A stretch of DNA of 64,000 nt. Origin: Roseomonas acroporae. GTDB taxonomy: Bacteria > Pseudomonadota > Alphaproteobacteria > Acetobacterales > Acetobacteraceae. The notes beneath the pieces are model-generated. The model was not told the DNA's origin. It searched no databases and was given only the letters and a program-made list of their open reading frames with translations. The first letter of the stretch is position 1; each line of letters opens with the position of its first letter. The translations under genes were made by a program, and so were the position numbers. The DNA is taken from NCBI RefSeq assembly GCF_023223525.1, contig NZ_JALPRX010000009.1, forward strand, positions 1-64,000. The letters are read 5' to 3'. This document shows positions 37,650 to 45,830 of this stretch, piece after piece.

Positions 37650-38414
37650 ATGCTCGCCACCGACTTCCTGCGCGCCGCCGAGCGGCTGCCCTTCGGCCGG
37701 CTGAAGGACATCGCCGACGATGCCGGCCTGCTGATCCTGGCCCCGCACCCTGACGACGAGAGCCTCGGCTGCGGCGGGCTGATCGCCGAGGCGTCGCTGC
37801 ACCGTGTGGCGACGCAGGTGGTGATGGTCTCGGACGGCGCCGGCTCGCACCCGAATTCGCGCCACTGGCCGCCCGCGCGGCTGCGGGCGCTGCGCGAGGC
37901 GGAGACCCTGGCGGCGCTGGAGGTGCTCGGCCTGCCGGGCGAATCCGCCTCCTTCCTGCGCCTGCCGGATACCCGCGTGCCGGCCGAGGGGCCGGCGTTC
38001 GAGGAGGCCGTCGGTTCGATCCTCGCCGGGCCGGCGCGCGCCGTGCCAGTGGGTGCCGTGCTGACGAGCTGGGGGCACGACCCGCATGGCGACCATCAGG
38101 CCACCCACGCCATCGCCGCCGCCGTGGCGCGCCGGTTGGGGGCGCGGCTCTACAGCTACGTGGTCTGGGGCTGGGCCTACCTGCACGACGTGCCGGGCTT
38201 CGTGCTCGGCCCGGCGCCGCCGGTGCCCGCGCCGCCGCGCGGCCTCAGGCTCGACATCGCCTGCCACCTCGACGCCAAGCGGCGCGCCGTCGCCGCGCAT
38301 CTCAGCCAGACCACCGCGCTGATCGACGATGACCCGCAGGGCTTCCGCCTCCGGCCCGAGGCGCTCGCCTTCATGCTGCGGCCCTTCGAGGTCTACCTGG
38401 AGGAAACCCCGTGA
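37650..38414 (+). CDS. PIG-L family N-deacetylase
   Basis: A zinc-dependent deacetylase of the PIG-L/LmbE family, 254 residues, that typically removes N-acetyl from an amino sugar or its conjugate. The zinc/catalytic motif is APHPDDES (HPDDE at 33-37). A second His-rich site is in WGHDPHGDHQATH. The family N-terminus and length fit. The start at 37650 lies 84 bp after the acyl-CoA dehydrogenase. Its stop overlaps a GTG that begins a 16-codon reading frame ending at the methyltransferase start. Confidence 0.92.
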   Translation: MLATDFLRAAERLPFGRLKDIADDAGLLILAPHPDDESLGCGGLIAEASLHRVATQVVMVSDGAGSHPNSRHWPPARLRALREAETLAALEVLGLPGESASFLRLPDTRVPAEGPAFEEAVGSILAGPARAVPVGAVLTSWGHDPHGDHQATHAIAAAVARRLGARLYSYVVWGWAYLHDVPGFVLGPAPPVPAPPRGLRLDIACHLDAKRRAVAAHLSQTTALIDDDPQGFRLRPEALAFMLRPFEVYLEETP

Positions 38415-38461
38415 CCGAGGACGACGGAGAGGCCGCCCCGCTGGTGGCCCCGCTGCCATGA
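38411..38461 (+). other. 16-codon reading frame linking two genes (GTGA / ATGA)
   Basis: A GTG at 38411 overlaps the deacetylase stop (GTGA). The frame encodes VTEDDGEAAPLVAPLP and its TGA overlaps the methyltransferase ATG (ATGA). It is either a tiny coupling peptide or coincidence; no homology can be claimed. Confidence 0.3.
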
Positions 38462-39090
38462 CCCGCGCCGCCGCCTCGCTGCCCGCCGGCTACTTCGACA
38501 CGCTCTACGCCCACGACCCCGATCCCTGGGGCTTCGACACGAGCGACTACGAGCGGCGCAAGTACGCGCACACGCTGGCGGTGCTGCGCGACCGCTACGA
38601 CTCCGCGCTGGAGGTCGGCTGCTCGATCGGCGTGCTGACCGCGCTGCTGGCACCGCGCTGCGGCCACCTGCTGGCGCTGGAGCCGGCGGCGCTGGCCCTC
38701 GCCCGGGCGCGGGAGCGCACCGCGGCCTTCCCGCAGGTCGCGCTGCGCCAGGCCATGGTGCCGGCGGAATGGCCGGTCCCGCCGGCGGGCCACGACCTGA
38801 TCCTGCTCTCCGAGGTGCTGTACTTCCTCGATCGCGACGACCTCGACCGCCTCGCGCTGCTGGTCGCCGCCGCGCTGCGGCCGGGCGCCGACCTGCTGCT
38901 GGTCCACTGGACCGGGGAGACCGACTACCCGCTTTCCGGCGACGAGGCGGTGGAGCGCCTCATCGCCACCGTGGTCGCGGCGGGGCAGGGCGTCATGCGA
39001 GTCCTGCGACGGGAGCGGCGTCCGGAATACCGGCTGGATCTGCTTCGCCGGGAGCCCCGGCCCGCCGACGCCCGTCGCGGCGGGTCCTGA
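38458..39090 (+). CDS. NodS-like SAM-dependent N-methyltransferase
   Basis: A class I SAM-dependent methyltransferase of 210 residues resembling NodS, which N-methylates the free amine of Nod-factor precursors. The NodS-type start YFDTLYAHDPDPWGFDTSDYE is followed by the SAM motif LEVGCSIGVLTALLAPRCG and a later acidic/Tyr region (ILLSEVLYFLDRDD). Its C-terminus ends in an Arg-rich tail overlapping, on the opposite strand, the end of the glycosyltransferase gene by 98 bp. Adjacent PIG-L deacetylase activity would expose the amine it methylates, a plausible two-step tailoring. Confidence 0.88.
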   Translation: MTRAAASLPAGYFDTLYAHDPDPWGFDTSDYERRKYAHTLAVLRDRYDSALEVGCSIGVLTALLAPRCGHLLALEPAALALARARERTAAFPQVALRQAMVPAEWPVPPAGHDLILLSEVLYFLDRDDLDRLALLVAAALRPGADLLLVHWTGETDYPLSGDEAVERLIATVVAAGQGVMRVLRRERRPEYRLDLLRREPRPADARRGGS

Positions 39091-40345
39091 GCCGCGACAC
39101 CATCGCCGCCGCCCGCCGCGTCTCCGCCGCCAGCGTCTCCGGCGGCACCGGCCGGCGCGGCGAGAGCACGGGGCTCGCCAGCTCCACCGCCTCGCACACC
39201 GTCCCGAAGCGCGGGCCGTCGAGCAGCCGGGCGAGGTCCGCCGCCGGCAGGCCCAGCCGCCGCGCCAGCCGTCCCAGCGCGCCGTCCGGCGCCACCCGGC
39301 CCGCCCCCCACAGCCGGCGCAGCGCGGCGCGCGCGCGATGGCGGCGCCAGGCGTCGCGCGCCGGCTCCAGCCGGTCGTCGAGCGGCGACTCGGAGACGGC
39401 GATGCGCCGGCGCATCGTGTCGGCCATGCCGCCCGTCGCGCGACCCTCCAGCCGGCAGGAAACCTCCACCGAGACCTCGGGCGCGTGCCGCAGCCGCGCG
39501 TCGATGCGGCGCAGCGCCGCGCAGAGAGCGCGGTCCTCGCCGATCGGCAGCGGCGGCACCCCGCCCACGCGGCGCCAGGCGTCGAGGGTGAGGGCGATGC
39601 TCGCGCCCGGCTCGCAGTCGTGCCGGGGCCAGGGGTCCCAGGGCACCGGGTCGAGCCGTGCCGCCAGCTCGTCGAGCAGGGCGGCATAGTCCTCCTCCCG
39701 CGCCCCACGCTCGCGCACGCAGGGCGGCAGCACCGCCGCATGCTCCGCCGGATCCACGGTGACGGCGCCGAGCACCGCGTCCGCCCCCGCCGCCAGCGCC
39801 GCGAGGCTGTTCGACACCCAGCCCGGCGCCGGGCGGCCATCGGCATCGGTCGTCAGCAGCACGGCATCCGATGGCGGCCGGCCATCCGCCGCGCCGCGCG
39901 CCAGCCACTCGGCCGCCGCTTCCATGGCCAGGCGCCGCGCCCAGCCGGCATGCGCGTGCGGCGTCGCCAGCGTCAGGTCGAGCAGCAGCAGCGGGAAGGG
40001 CAGGGCGGGGGCCAGCGCCCGGCAGATCGCCACCGTGGCGTCGGTGGTGTTGTTGGCCAGCACCACCACGCCGAAGCTGCCGGGCGGCAGCGGCGCGTCG
40101 CCATCCGCCCCGGTCTGGCCGGCCAGGGCGGCGAGGCAGTCGCCGATCGTCTCCGCCTCGTTGCGGGCCGGGATGGCGACCACCGCGCGCGGCACCGGGC
40201 CGGGGGGCAGCGGGCCGAGGGGCGCCAGGGTGGGCGGCGCCAGGGGCGGCTCCGAGGGGGGCGGCTCCGGGACGGACGGATCGGCATCGGGCCGGCCGGA
40301 TCCGGGCAGGACCGGCGGGGACGGTGCGGGCGGGGGTGCGCTCAT
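38993..40345 (-). CDS. Glycosyltransferase family 2
   Basis: A soluble GT-A fold glycosyltransferase, 450 residues. A Pro-rich N-terminal tail (1-50) is followed by AVVAIPARNEAETIGDCLAAL, VVLANNTTD and the metal-binding LLTTDADGRPAPGW (DxD), with an acceptor-side segment PIGEDRALCAALRR. There is no membrane segment, unlike NodC-type synthases. The C-terminal 90 residues are Arg/Ala-rich and read into the convergent methyltransferase gene. The ATG at 40345 is used. It completes the deacetylase/methyltransferase set and probably acts on the same product. Confidence 0.88.
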   Translation of the reverse strand: MSAPPPAPSPPVLPGSGRPDADPSVPEPPPSEPPLAPPTLAPLGPLPPGPVPRAVVAIPARNEAETIGDCLAALAGQTGADGDAPLPPGSFGVVVLANNTTDATVAICRALAPALPFPLLLLDLTLATPHAHAGWARRLAMEAAAEWLARGAADGRPPSDAVLLTTDADGRPAPGWVSNSLAALAAGADAVLGAVTVDPAEHAAVLPPCVRERGAREEDYAALLDELAARLDPVPWDPWPRHDCEPGASIALTLDAWRRVGGVPPLPIGEDRALCAALRRIDARLRHAPEVSVEVSCRLEGRATGGMADTMRRRIAVSESPLDDRLEPARDAWRRHRARAALRRLWGAGRVAPDGALGRLARRLGLPAADLARLLDGPRFGTVCEAVELASPVLSPRRPVPPETLAAETRRAAAMVSRLRTRRDGRRRAGAPGEADPAGIPDAAPVAGLA

Positions 40346-40529
40346 CTTGGCCTTGTCGTGTGACGGTGCCGCGTGGCGGCCGGGCAAGAACGCCGCGCCC
40401 CCGCGCCTGTTGCGTGACGGGTGCGTCATCGCGCCCCCGCCGCCGCGCCGGCCGCGCGCGGCCGCCCATGGGCCCTCCGCCGCCCCCGGGGGCTTCCTTC
40501 CCGGCGCGCGGCGCGCCACATCGGCGCCC

Positions 40530-41225
40530 ATGCGACGACGTCTCCTGCTGCTATCGCCCGCCCTGCTGGCCGCCCCGGCCCCGCTCCGCCCCGCCCTGGC
40601 GCAGCGCGCGCCCGGCGGCGGCGCACCCGGGGCGGCCGCTCCCGGCGCCACGCCGGGCGTGCCCCTCGCCGGCGCCGCCCGCGACGCGGCGCTCCAGCGC
40701 GTCGAGGCCTACCTGAACGGGCTGGTCTCGCTGAAGGCGCGCTTCCTGCAGATCGCCTACAACGGCGCGGCGGCCGAGGGCACCGCCTGGATCGTGCGCC
40801 CCGGCAAGATGCGCTTCGAGTACGACCCGCCCGAGCCGCTGCTGATGGTCGCGAGCCACGGCCAGTTCTTCTACTACGACCGCGAGCTGGCGCAGCCGAC
40901 CACGGTGCCGGTCAACTCCACCCCGCTTGGCATCCTGCTGCGCGCCAACCTGCGTCTCTCGGGCGACATCACCGTCTCGCAGGTCACGCGCGACTCCAGC
41001 GTGCTGCGCGTCACCCTCTACCGGACCGCGAGTCCCGGCGAGGGCCGGCTGACCCTGGTCTTCAGCGAGAACCCGATGGAGCTGAAGCAGTGGGCGGTGC
41101 TCGACGCGCAGGGGCGCGAGACCCGCGTCAGCCTGAGCCAGACGCAGGTGGGCGGCCGCTTCGACGACTTCCTGTTCGAGTTCAACGATCCTCGCTTCCA
41201 GGAGGAGCTGCGCGGCCGGCGCTGA
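40530..41225 (+). CDS. lolA: LolA-like outer-membrane lipoprotein carrier
   Basis: A periplasmic chaperone of 231 residues carrying lipoproteins to the outer membrane. The signal peptide (RRLLLLSPALLAAPAPLRPALAQ) is followed by a Gly/Ala linker. The LolA domain begins at AYLNGLVSLKARFLQ and includes GTAWIVRPGKMRFEYDPPEPLLMVASHGQFFYYDREL. The ATG at 40530 is the only Met that retains the signal peptide. It diverges from the glycosyltransferase across 184 bp. LolA-like proteins of Acetobacteraceae often carry such a linker; a different lipid-binding role remains possible. Confidence 0.9.
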   Translation: MRRRLLLLSPALLAAPAPLRPALAQRAPGGGAPGAAAPGATPGVPLAGAARDAALQRVEAYLNGLVSLKARFLQIAYNGAAAEGTAWIVRPGKMRFEYDPPEPLLMVASHGQFFYYDRELAQPTTVPVNSTPLGILLRANLRLSGDITVSQVTRDSSVLRVTLYRTASPGEGRLTLVFSENPMELKQWAVLDAQGRETRVSLSQTQVGGRFDDFLFEFNDPRFQEELRGRR

Positions 41226-41388
41226 GCGGCGCGCGGGCCCGGCGAGGGGGCACGCCCGCCGCTTGTGCAACTGCCCACAGGGCGTGCGGACGGCATGCCG
41301 GGCATGACCCCGGCGCGGGCGGTTCTTCGCGTCGGCGGCGAAAGCGGTGTTGATTGCAGCGCCGTGACGCGCGACCTTGTGACACGAC

Positions 41389-42342
41389 ATGCGCCCGATC
41401 ATTGGCATCTCCTGCTGCATGAAGGGGTTCGGCGCCTTCAACACGCCGAACCACGCCGCTTCCGACACCTACATCCGGGCGGTGCTCGGCCCGGTGGGCG
41501 GCGTTCCGGTGCTGATCCCGGCGGCCGGCGAGTGCGTCGTGCTGGATCTGCTGGCCCATCTCGACGGGCTGATCCTGACCGGCAGCCGCTCCAACGTGCA
41601 TCCCACGCTCTACGAGGGCCCGCCCCACGCCGAGGGCACGCCGGAGGACGTGGCGCGCGATTCCACCACCATGCCGCTGATCCGCGCCGCGGTGGATCGC
41701 GGCCTGCCCGTGCTCGCCATCTGCCGCGGCCTGCAGGAGATGAACGTCGCGCTCGGCGGCTCGCTCGACCAGCGCATCCAGGACCTGCCGGACCGGATGG
41801 ACCACTCGACGCCGACCGAGCAGGCGCTGCCGCAGGTCCGCACCGGCAAGGCGCACACGGTGCGCCTGGCGCCGGGCAGCCCGTTGGCGCTGATCGCCGC
41901 CCAGGCCGGTGCCGTCCAGGGGCGCGGCGCGGGCGGCGGCCAGCCCGCCTCGGCGCATGACCCCGTCCCGTTCGACGTCCAGCCGGTCACGCGGCTGGGC
42001 CCGGCCGGGGGAGGCACCGGCGGAGCGGCCGGGGGGGCGTCGGGTGGGCATGCGCCGGCTCCGGGGGCGGCGGGCGGCACCCCGCTCAGCATTCCGGTCA
42101 ACTCGCTGCACAACCAGGGCATCGCGCGCCTCGCCCCGCGCCTGACCGCCGAGGGCTGGGCGCCGGACGGCACCATCGAGGCGGTGCGCGTCACCGAGGC
42201 CCGCGGCTTCGCCCTTGGCGTCCAGTGGCACCCGGAGTATGACTGGCAGAGCGATCCGGTCAGCCGCGCCCTGCTCGTGGCCTTCGGCCGGGAGGCTGCC
42301 GGCTGGGCCTCGCGCCGCCTCCTGGCGTCTGCCGCCGAGTAG
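41389..42342 (+). CDS. Gamma-glutamyl-gamma-aminobutyrate hydrolase family protein (class I GATase-like)
   Basis: A C26-family cysteine hydrolase of 317 residues (PuuD-like), expected to hydrolyse a gamma-glutamyl amide. The nucleophile Cys112 lies in LAICRGLQEMNVALGG, and the His/Glu pair in GVQWHPEYDW. An atypical Gly/Ala/Pro-rich insertion (about residues 175-225) sits between the core and SIPVNSLHNQGIARLAP, where homologues have a short loop. The ATG at 41389 starts at the family N-terminus (MRPIIGISCCMKGF). It is followed by the sRNA-like region. Confidence 0.92.
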   Translation: MRPIIGISCCMKGFGAFNTPNHAASDTYIRAVLGPVGGVPVLIPAAGECVVLDLLAHLDGLILTGSRSNVHPTLYEGPPHAEGTPEDVARDSTTMPLIRAAVDRGLPVLAICRGLQEMNVALGGSLDQRIQDLPDRMDHSTPTEQALPQVRTGKAHTVRLAPGSPLALIAAQAGAVQGRGAGGGQPASAHDPVPFDVQPVTRLGPAGGGTGGAAGGASGGHAPAPGAAGGTPLSIPVNSLHNQGIARLAPRLTAEGWAPDGTIEAVRVTEARGFALGVQWHPEYDWQSDPVSRALLVAFGREAAGWASRRLLASAAE

Positions 42343-42450
42343 CCTTCCGCGGCACTCCGGCCCACGATTGCCCCGCCGTCACGCACTTCACGGTTACGTG
42401 AGTGAACTTGGGCTCCGCGGGATTCCGCCAATCCACCCCTGACTCGCCTT

Positions 42451-42479
42451 TTGCATGACGTGGCGCCGAGGACTACAAT
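42451..42479 (+). promoter_or_regulatory. Sigma-70-like promoter
   Basis: TTGCAT (42451-42456) and TACAAT (42474-42479) are spaced by 17 bp, each matching at least four of six consensus bases. This is the best promoter match seen in the window. Transcription should begin near 42486. Confidence 0.75.
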
Positions 42480-42485
42480 GTCCTC

Positions 42486-42611
42486 GCCGGGGCAAACCCC
42501 GGTGGCCGACGCCGGTATCCCCTGCCGGCTCGCCCGACCAATCACTAAAGACTTCCGATCGGAAAATCAGCGTGTTGCGCCCGGTCACCCCCCTGACCGG
42601 GCGCTTCTTTT
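42486..42611 (+). ncRNA. Candidate small RNA (about 125 nt)
   Basis: The transcript predicted from the promoter above runs to the intrinsic terminator. Its 5' end forms a 6-bp hairpin with a CAAA loop (ccgggg-caaa-ccccgg, 42487-42502). A second small hairpin lies at 42511-42529 (gccgg/ccggc) and a 12-bp palindrome ttccgatcggaa at 42553-42564, then the terminator. No open reading frame of note occurs inside. I cannot match it to a known RNA family such as 6S, SRP or tmRNA. A 5' riboswitch for the FAH-family gene is less likely, because the terminator lies 175 bp before that gene. Confidence 0.65.
42577..42611 (+). terminator. Intrinsic terminator
   Basis: A perfect 11-bp stem (gcgcccggtca at 42577-42587, tgaccgggcgc at 42594-42604) closes a six-C loop and is followed by ttctttt. 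This is the clearest Rho-independent terminator in the window. Confidence 0.9.
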
Positions 42612-42785
42612 CGTGCCTGCCGGTTCCCGTGGGCCCGGCAGGCGCGCGGCCCGGGCCGCGCCGCATCCCGCCGGGGCGGATTACGCCATCCGTGGAAATG
42701 CTCTAGACCTCGCCGCCACGGCCGCCCGCCGGAGGCGCCGCCAGAGTCATCCTTCCGCCCGCCCTGCTCAGGAGCCTGCCGCGCG

Positions 42786-43472
42786 ATGTCGGACTACGTG
42801 ATCGCCCCGCCCGTGATCCCCGCCGTGCCGGTGGCCGGCACCAGCCAGATGTTCCCGGTGCGCCGCATCTTCTGCGTCGGCCGCAACTACGCCGACCACG
42901 CGATCGAGATGGGCAGCGACCCGAACCGCGAGCCGCCCTTCTACTTCACCAAGCCCGCCGACGCCGTGCTGGTGGACGGCGCCGACATGCCCTACCCGAC
43001 GCAGACCAGGTCCCTGCACCACGAGATGGAGCTGGTGGTGGCGATCGGCTCGGCCGGCGCCGACATCCCCGAGGCGGAGGCGCTGAAGCACGTCTTCGGC
43101 TACTGCGCCGGCCTCGACATGACGCGCCGCGACCTGCAGGACGTCGCCAAGCAGACCCGCCGGCCCTGGGACATGAGCAAGGGCTTCGACTACTCGGCGC
43201 CGCTCGGCACCATGGTCCGCGCCGAGGGCGTGAACCCCGGCAAGGGGAAGATCGAGCTGAAGGTGAACGGCGCGGTGCGGCAGACCGGCGACCTCGCACA
43301 GATGATCTGGTCGGTGCCGGAGATCGTCGCCAACCTCTCGCGCCTCGTCCGCCTCGCCCCCGGCGACCTCATCATGACCGGCACCCCGGCCGGCGTCGCC
43401 GCCGTGGAGAAGGGCGACCTGCTGGAAGGCGTCGTCGAGGGTGTCGGCACGGTGAGCGTCCGCATCGTCTGA
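42786..43472 (+). CDS. Fumarylacetoacetate hydrolase family protein
   Basis: A FAH-superfamily enzyme of 228 residues, which cleaves or decarboxylates a 3-oxo- or 2-oxo-acid product (fumarylpyruvate hydrolase-like). Visible features are FCVGRNYADHA, the metal-binding HHEMELVVAIG, GYCAGLDMTRRDLQ and the C-terminal LIMTGTPAGVAAV. Length and start (ATG 42786) are usual for the short form. Exonuclease III follows 44 bp downstream and may be co-transcribed. The exact substrate is open. Confidence 0.92.
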   Translation: MSDYVIAPPVIPAVPVAGTSQMFPVRRIFCVGRNYADHAIEMGSDPNREPPFYFTKPADAVLVDGADMPYPTQTRSLHHEMELVVAIGSAGADIPEAEALKHVFGYCAGLDMTRRDLQDVAKQTRRPWDMSKGFDYSAPLGTMVRAEGVNPGKGKIELKVNGAVRQTGDLAQMIWSVPEIVANLSRLVRLAPGDLIMTGTPAGVAAVEKGDLLEGVVEGVGTVSVRIV

Positions 43473-43515
43473 GCGCCGCCCCTCCCATGGCCTTCCGCTG
43501 ACGGGCGGCGCGACC

Positions 43516-44340
43516 ATGCCGCTCGAACAGGGCACGCTGCGCGTCGCCACCTGGAACATCAATTCGGTCCGGCTGCGCCAGGGGCTGCTGGCGACGCTCG
43601 TCCACGACCTCGACCCGGACGTGCTCTGCCTGCAGGAGACCAAGTGCCCGGACGAGCTGTTCCCCGAGGCCGCCGCCGAGGCGCTGGGCTACGCCCATCG
43701 CGCGGTGCGTGGCATGAAGGGCTACAACGGCGTCGCCATCCTCTCGCGCCTGCCCTTCCGGGTGCGCCACGACGACCCGGACTGGTGCGGGCGCGGCGAC
43801 TGCCGCCACCTCGGCGTCGATCTCGCCCTGCCGGATGGCGGCACGCTGGAACTGCACGACTTCTACGTCCCCGCCGGCGGCGACGTGGCGGACCGCGACG
43901 CCAACCCGAAATTCGCCCACAAGCTCGACTTCCTGGCCGAGATCACCGCCTGGCAGGCGGCGCGCGGCGCGGCGCGGCGCGCCATGCTGGTGGGCGACCT
44001 CAACATCGCGCCCCTCGACTGCGACGTCTGGAGCCACACCCAGCTCCTCGACGTGGTGTCGCACACCCCGGTCGAGGTGGCGGCGCTCTCGGCCTGGCAG
44101 CAGGCCGGCGCCTGGGTGGACGCGGTGCGCCACTTCGTGCCGCCGCCCGAGAAGCTCTACACGTGGTGGTCCTACCGGGCGAAGGACTGGGCGGCCTCCG
44201 ACCGGGGGCGGCGGCTGGACCATGTCTGGGTCAGCGGCGACCTCGCCGGCGCGCTGCGCCGCCACGTCGTGCACCGGCCGGCGCGCAGCTGGGAGCGCGG
44301 TTCCGACCATGTGCCAGTGCTGGTGGAACTGGCCCTGTAG
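43516..44340 (+). CDS. xthA: Exodeoxyribonuclease III
   Basis: An AP endonuclease / 3'-5' exonuclease of 274 residues in base-excision repair. The conserved blocks are present: VATWNINSVRLR, LQETKCPDE, YNGVAILSR, VGDLNIAP and RLDHVWVSGDL, with SDHVPVLVEL at the end. The catalytic Asp/His pairs (GDLN, SDH) are intact. The start at 43516 follows the FAH-family stop closely. Nothing unusual is seen. Confidence 0.96.
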   Translation: MPLEQGTLRVATWNINSVRLRQGLLATLVHDLDPDVLCLQETKCPDELFPEAAAEALGYAHRAVRGMKGYNGVAILSRLPFRVRHDDPDWCGRGDCRHLGVDLALPDGGTLELHDFYVPAGGDVADRDANPKFAHKLDFLAEITAWQAARGAARRAMLVGDLNIAPLDCDVWSHTQLLDVVSHTPVEVAALSAWQQAGAWVDAVRHFVPPPEKLYTWWSYRAKDWAASDRGRRLDHVWVSGDLAGALRRHVVHRPARSWERGSDHVPVLVELAL

Positions 44341-44810
44341 CTGCGCCACGCCAGCCGGGAGGCCGCAGCTTCCGCTTCCATTGCCGCGTGTAATCGATAC
44401 GACACTCATGTGGTCCGGTTGCACGGCAAGGAACAGGATGCGTAAAACGGCTGTAAATCGTAGACTACATTCCGGAGGCGCGTCTGCCGGGTTACCACCC
44501 CTCGCGGCGGCCATCCTCCATGCCGTCGCGCCGCCCGGACGCGACGCGTGGCATCGAGACCGGTCCGGGCGGCGCCATGGTTCCGAAAGAGCGGGAGGCG
44601 ATCCGATGCGGTTCATGCCGGAGGCGTCGGCATCACGGCCTGCGGCGCTCCGCAGCCCGGTCCGGCCCGCGGACCCCCGCGGATCCCTGTTTCCGCCGCG
44701 GCTCCACGTCACCGGGCGGTTCCCCTCCCGGGGAAGCTGTCCCTTGTCGGTCCGCCCTGGCGGCACGGCCGCGCCTGCCGCTCCCGACCTGACCCGGCCG
44801 CTGCCGGGCC
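44341..44810. other. Intergenic region upstream of the GntR gene
   Basis: A 470-bp gap without a supported gene. Bases 44385-44480 are AT-richer. There TTGCAC (44419-44424) and TAAAAC lie about 18 bp apart, and a short palindrome gtagactac is at 44460-44468, a possible regulator site. It is more than 340 bp from the GntR start, so the link is uncertain. Confidence 0.4.
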
Positions 44811-45578
44811 ATGTCTGACCGTCAGGTCGAGGCCGGCATGCCGGACAAGCCGTCACGACCGCCGACCGGCATGCGCGTCGGCTTCGATCGGCTCGACGCG
44901 CTGACGCCGCGCACCCTTGTCGCGCAGGCGGTCGAGGCGATCCTGGGCGCGGTGGCGCTGGGCCAGTTCCTTCCCGGCGACCGGCTGGTCGAGTCGGAGA
45001 TCGCCCGCCGCCTCGGCATCAGCCGCGTGCCGGTGCGCGAGGCGCTGCGGCTGCTGGAGAGCCAGGGCATCGTGCACAACGAGCCCTTCAAGGGCATGCG
45101 GCTGATGAACGTGACCAGCCGCGACTGCCGCGAGATGGTGGTGATCGCGCGCGAGTTCGTGCATCTCGCGGTGCGCACCGCCATGGCGAAGCCGGCCGTT
45201 CCCGACCGCTGGGAGGGGGTGCGGCGGAGCGTGGAGGCATTGCGCAGCACGGCGCCCGATCCGCACTCGCTGTTCCTGGCGCAGAGCGAGGTGATGCAGC
45301 AGATCTACCTGGCCGCCGACAACCGGCTGCTGAGCACCATGGCGCTGGCGCTGCGGGCACGCTTCTCGGTCTATGCCAGCCTGCTGACGACGCCCGAGCG
45401 GCTGCTGGCGCGCCAGCCCTATCTCGAGACGCTGGTGGCCTGCATCGAGGCGGGCGACGCGGCGAGCGTGGCGCGCTCGGTGGCCAAGTATTTCGACCCC
45501 GACACCGTGCCCGACGTGGAGGCGTTGCTGGCCGAGGCGCGGCGCCGTCAGAAGCGGCGGAAGGACGATCCGGAATAG
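44811..45578 (+). CDS. GntR-family transcriptional regulator
   Basis: A FadR/VanR-type regulator of 255 residues. The winged-helix domain lies at about 40-100, with ESEIARRLGISRVPVREALRLLESQGIV as recognition region. An all-helical FCD-like ligand-binding domain follows (CREMVVIAREFVHLAVRTAM). The start at 44811 is the first ATG. The genes that follow encode a TctC-type binding protein and a D-aminoacylase-like enzyme, the probable targets. The ligand is unknown but an organic acid is usual for this subfamily. Confidence 0.9.
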   Translation: MSDRQVEAGMPDKPSRPPTGMRVGFDRLDALTPRTLVAQAVEAILGAVALGQFLPGDRLVESEIARRLGISRVPVREALRLLESQGIVHNEPFKGMRLMNVTSRDCREMVVIAREFVHLAVRTAMAKPAVPDRWEGVRRSVEALRSTAPDPHSLFLAQSEVMQQIYLAADNRLLSTMALALRARFSVYASLLTTPERLLARQPYLETLVACIEAGDAASVARSVAKYFDPDTVPDVEALLAEARRRQKRRKDDPE

Positions 45579-45790
45579 AGCCGCTCCGGCCCGACCGTGT
45601 CGGGCCGGAACGGCTCCAGCCTTCTCCGGCGCACTGTCCGGGCCGCCCGGCGCTGGAAGCGCCTCGTCGTCGAGCGCCTTCCGTCGCCCGAGTTGTCGTT
45701 CGCCGGCGATCGGGGCTACCCTCCGCTCCGCCGACGCCGTGGCCACGCCGCCACGGCGCGCCTCCCGGGAAACGCCGCACACCGGCGCCG

Positions 45791-45808
45791 CCGATCCATC
45801 CGGATCGG
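45791..45808. promoter_or_regulatory. Inverted repeat before the TctC-type gene
   Basis: A perfect 7-bp inverted repeat (ccgatcc-atcc-ggatcgg) ends 22 bp before the binding-protein ATG. It could be a GntR operator or a leader hairpin. Confidence 0.35.
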
Positions 45809-45830
45809 CGCGACGCAAGGGGTGCGCCAT

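Larger units (their letters stand above)
42343..42785. other. Intergenic region holding an independent promoter-RNA-terminator unit
   Basis: This 443-bp gap between the hydrolase and the FAH-family gene contains no protein gene. Its centre (about 42440-42615) is moderately AT-richer and holds the elements listed separately. The rest is GC-rich leader of the FAH-family gene. Confidence 0.6.

Noticed and set aside
34995-38459. Minus-strand open frame of about 1150 codons
   Set aside because: It lies opposite cysE, the secreted protein, the acyl-CoA dehydrogenase and the deacetylase, all with clear motifs; it has no recognisable features of its own.
36315-40345. Nodulation genes proper
   Set aside because: Only NodS-like and deacetylase/glycosyltransferase chemistry is shared. 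There is no NodC-type membrane synthase, NodA or nod box, so calling it nod would overstate the evidence.
42486-42785. Riboswitch controlling the FAH-family gene
   Set aside because: Not excluded, but the terminator ends 175 bp before the gene, no known aptamer core was recognised, and a stand-alone RNA explains the order better.
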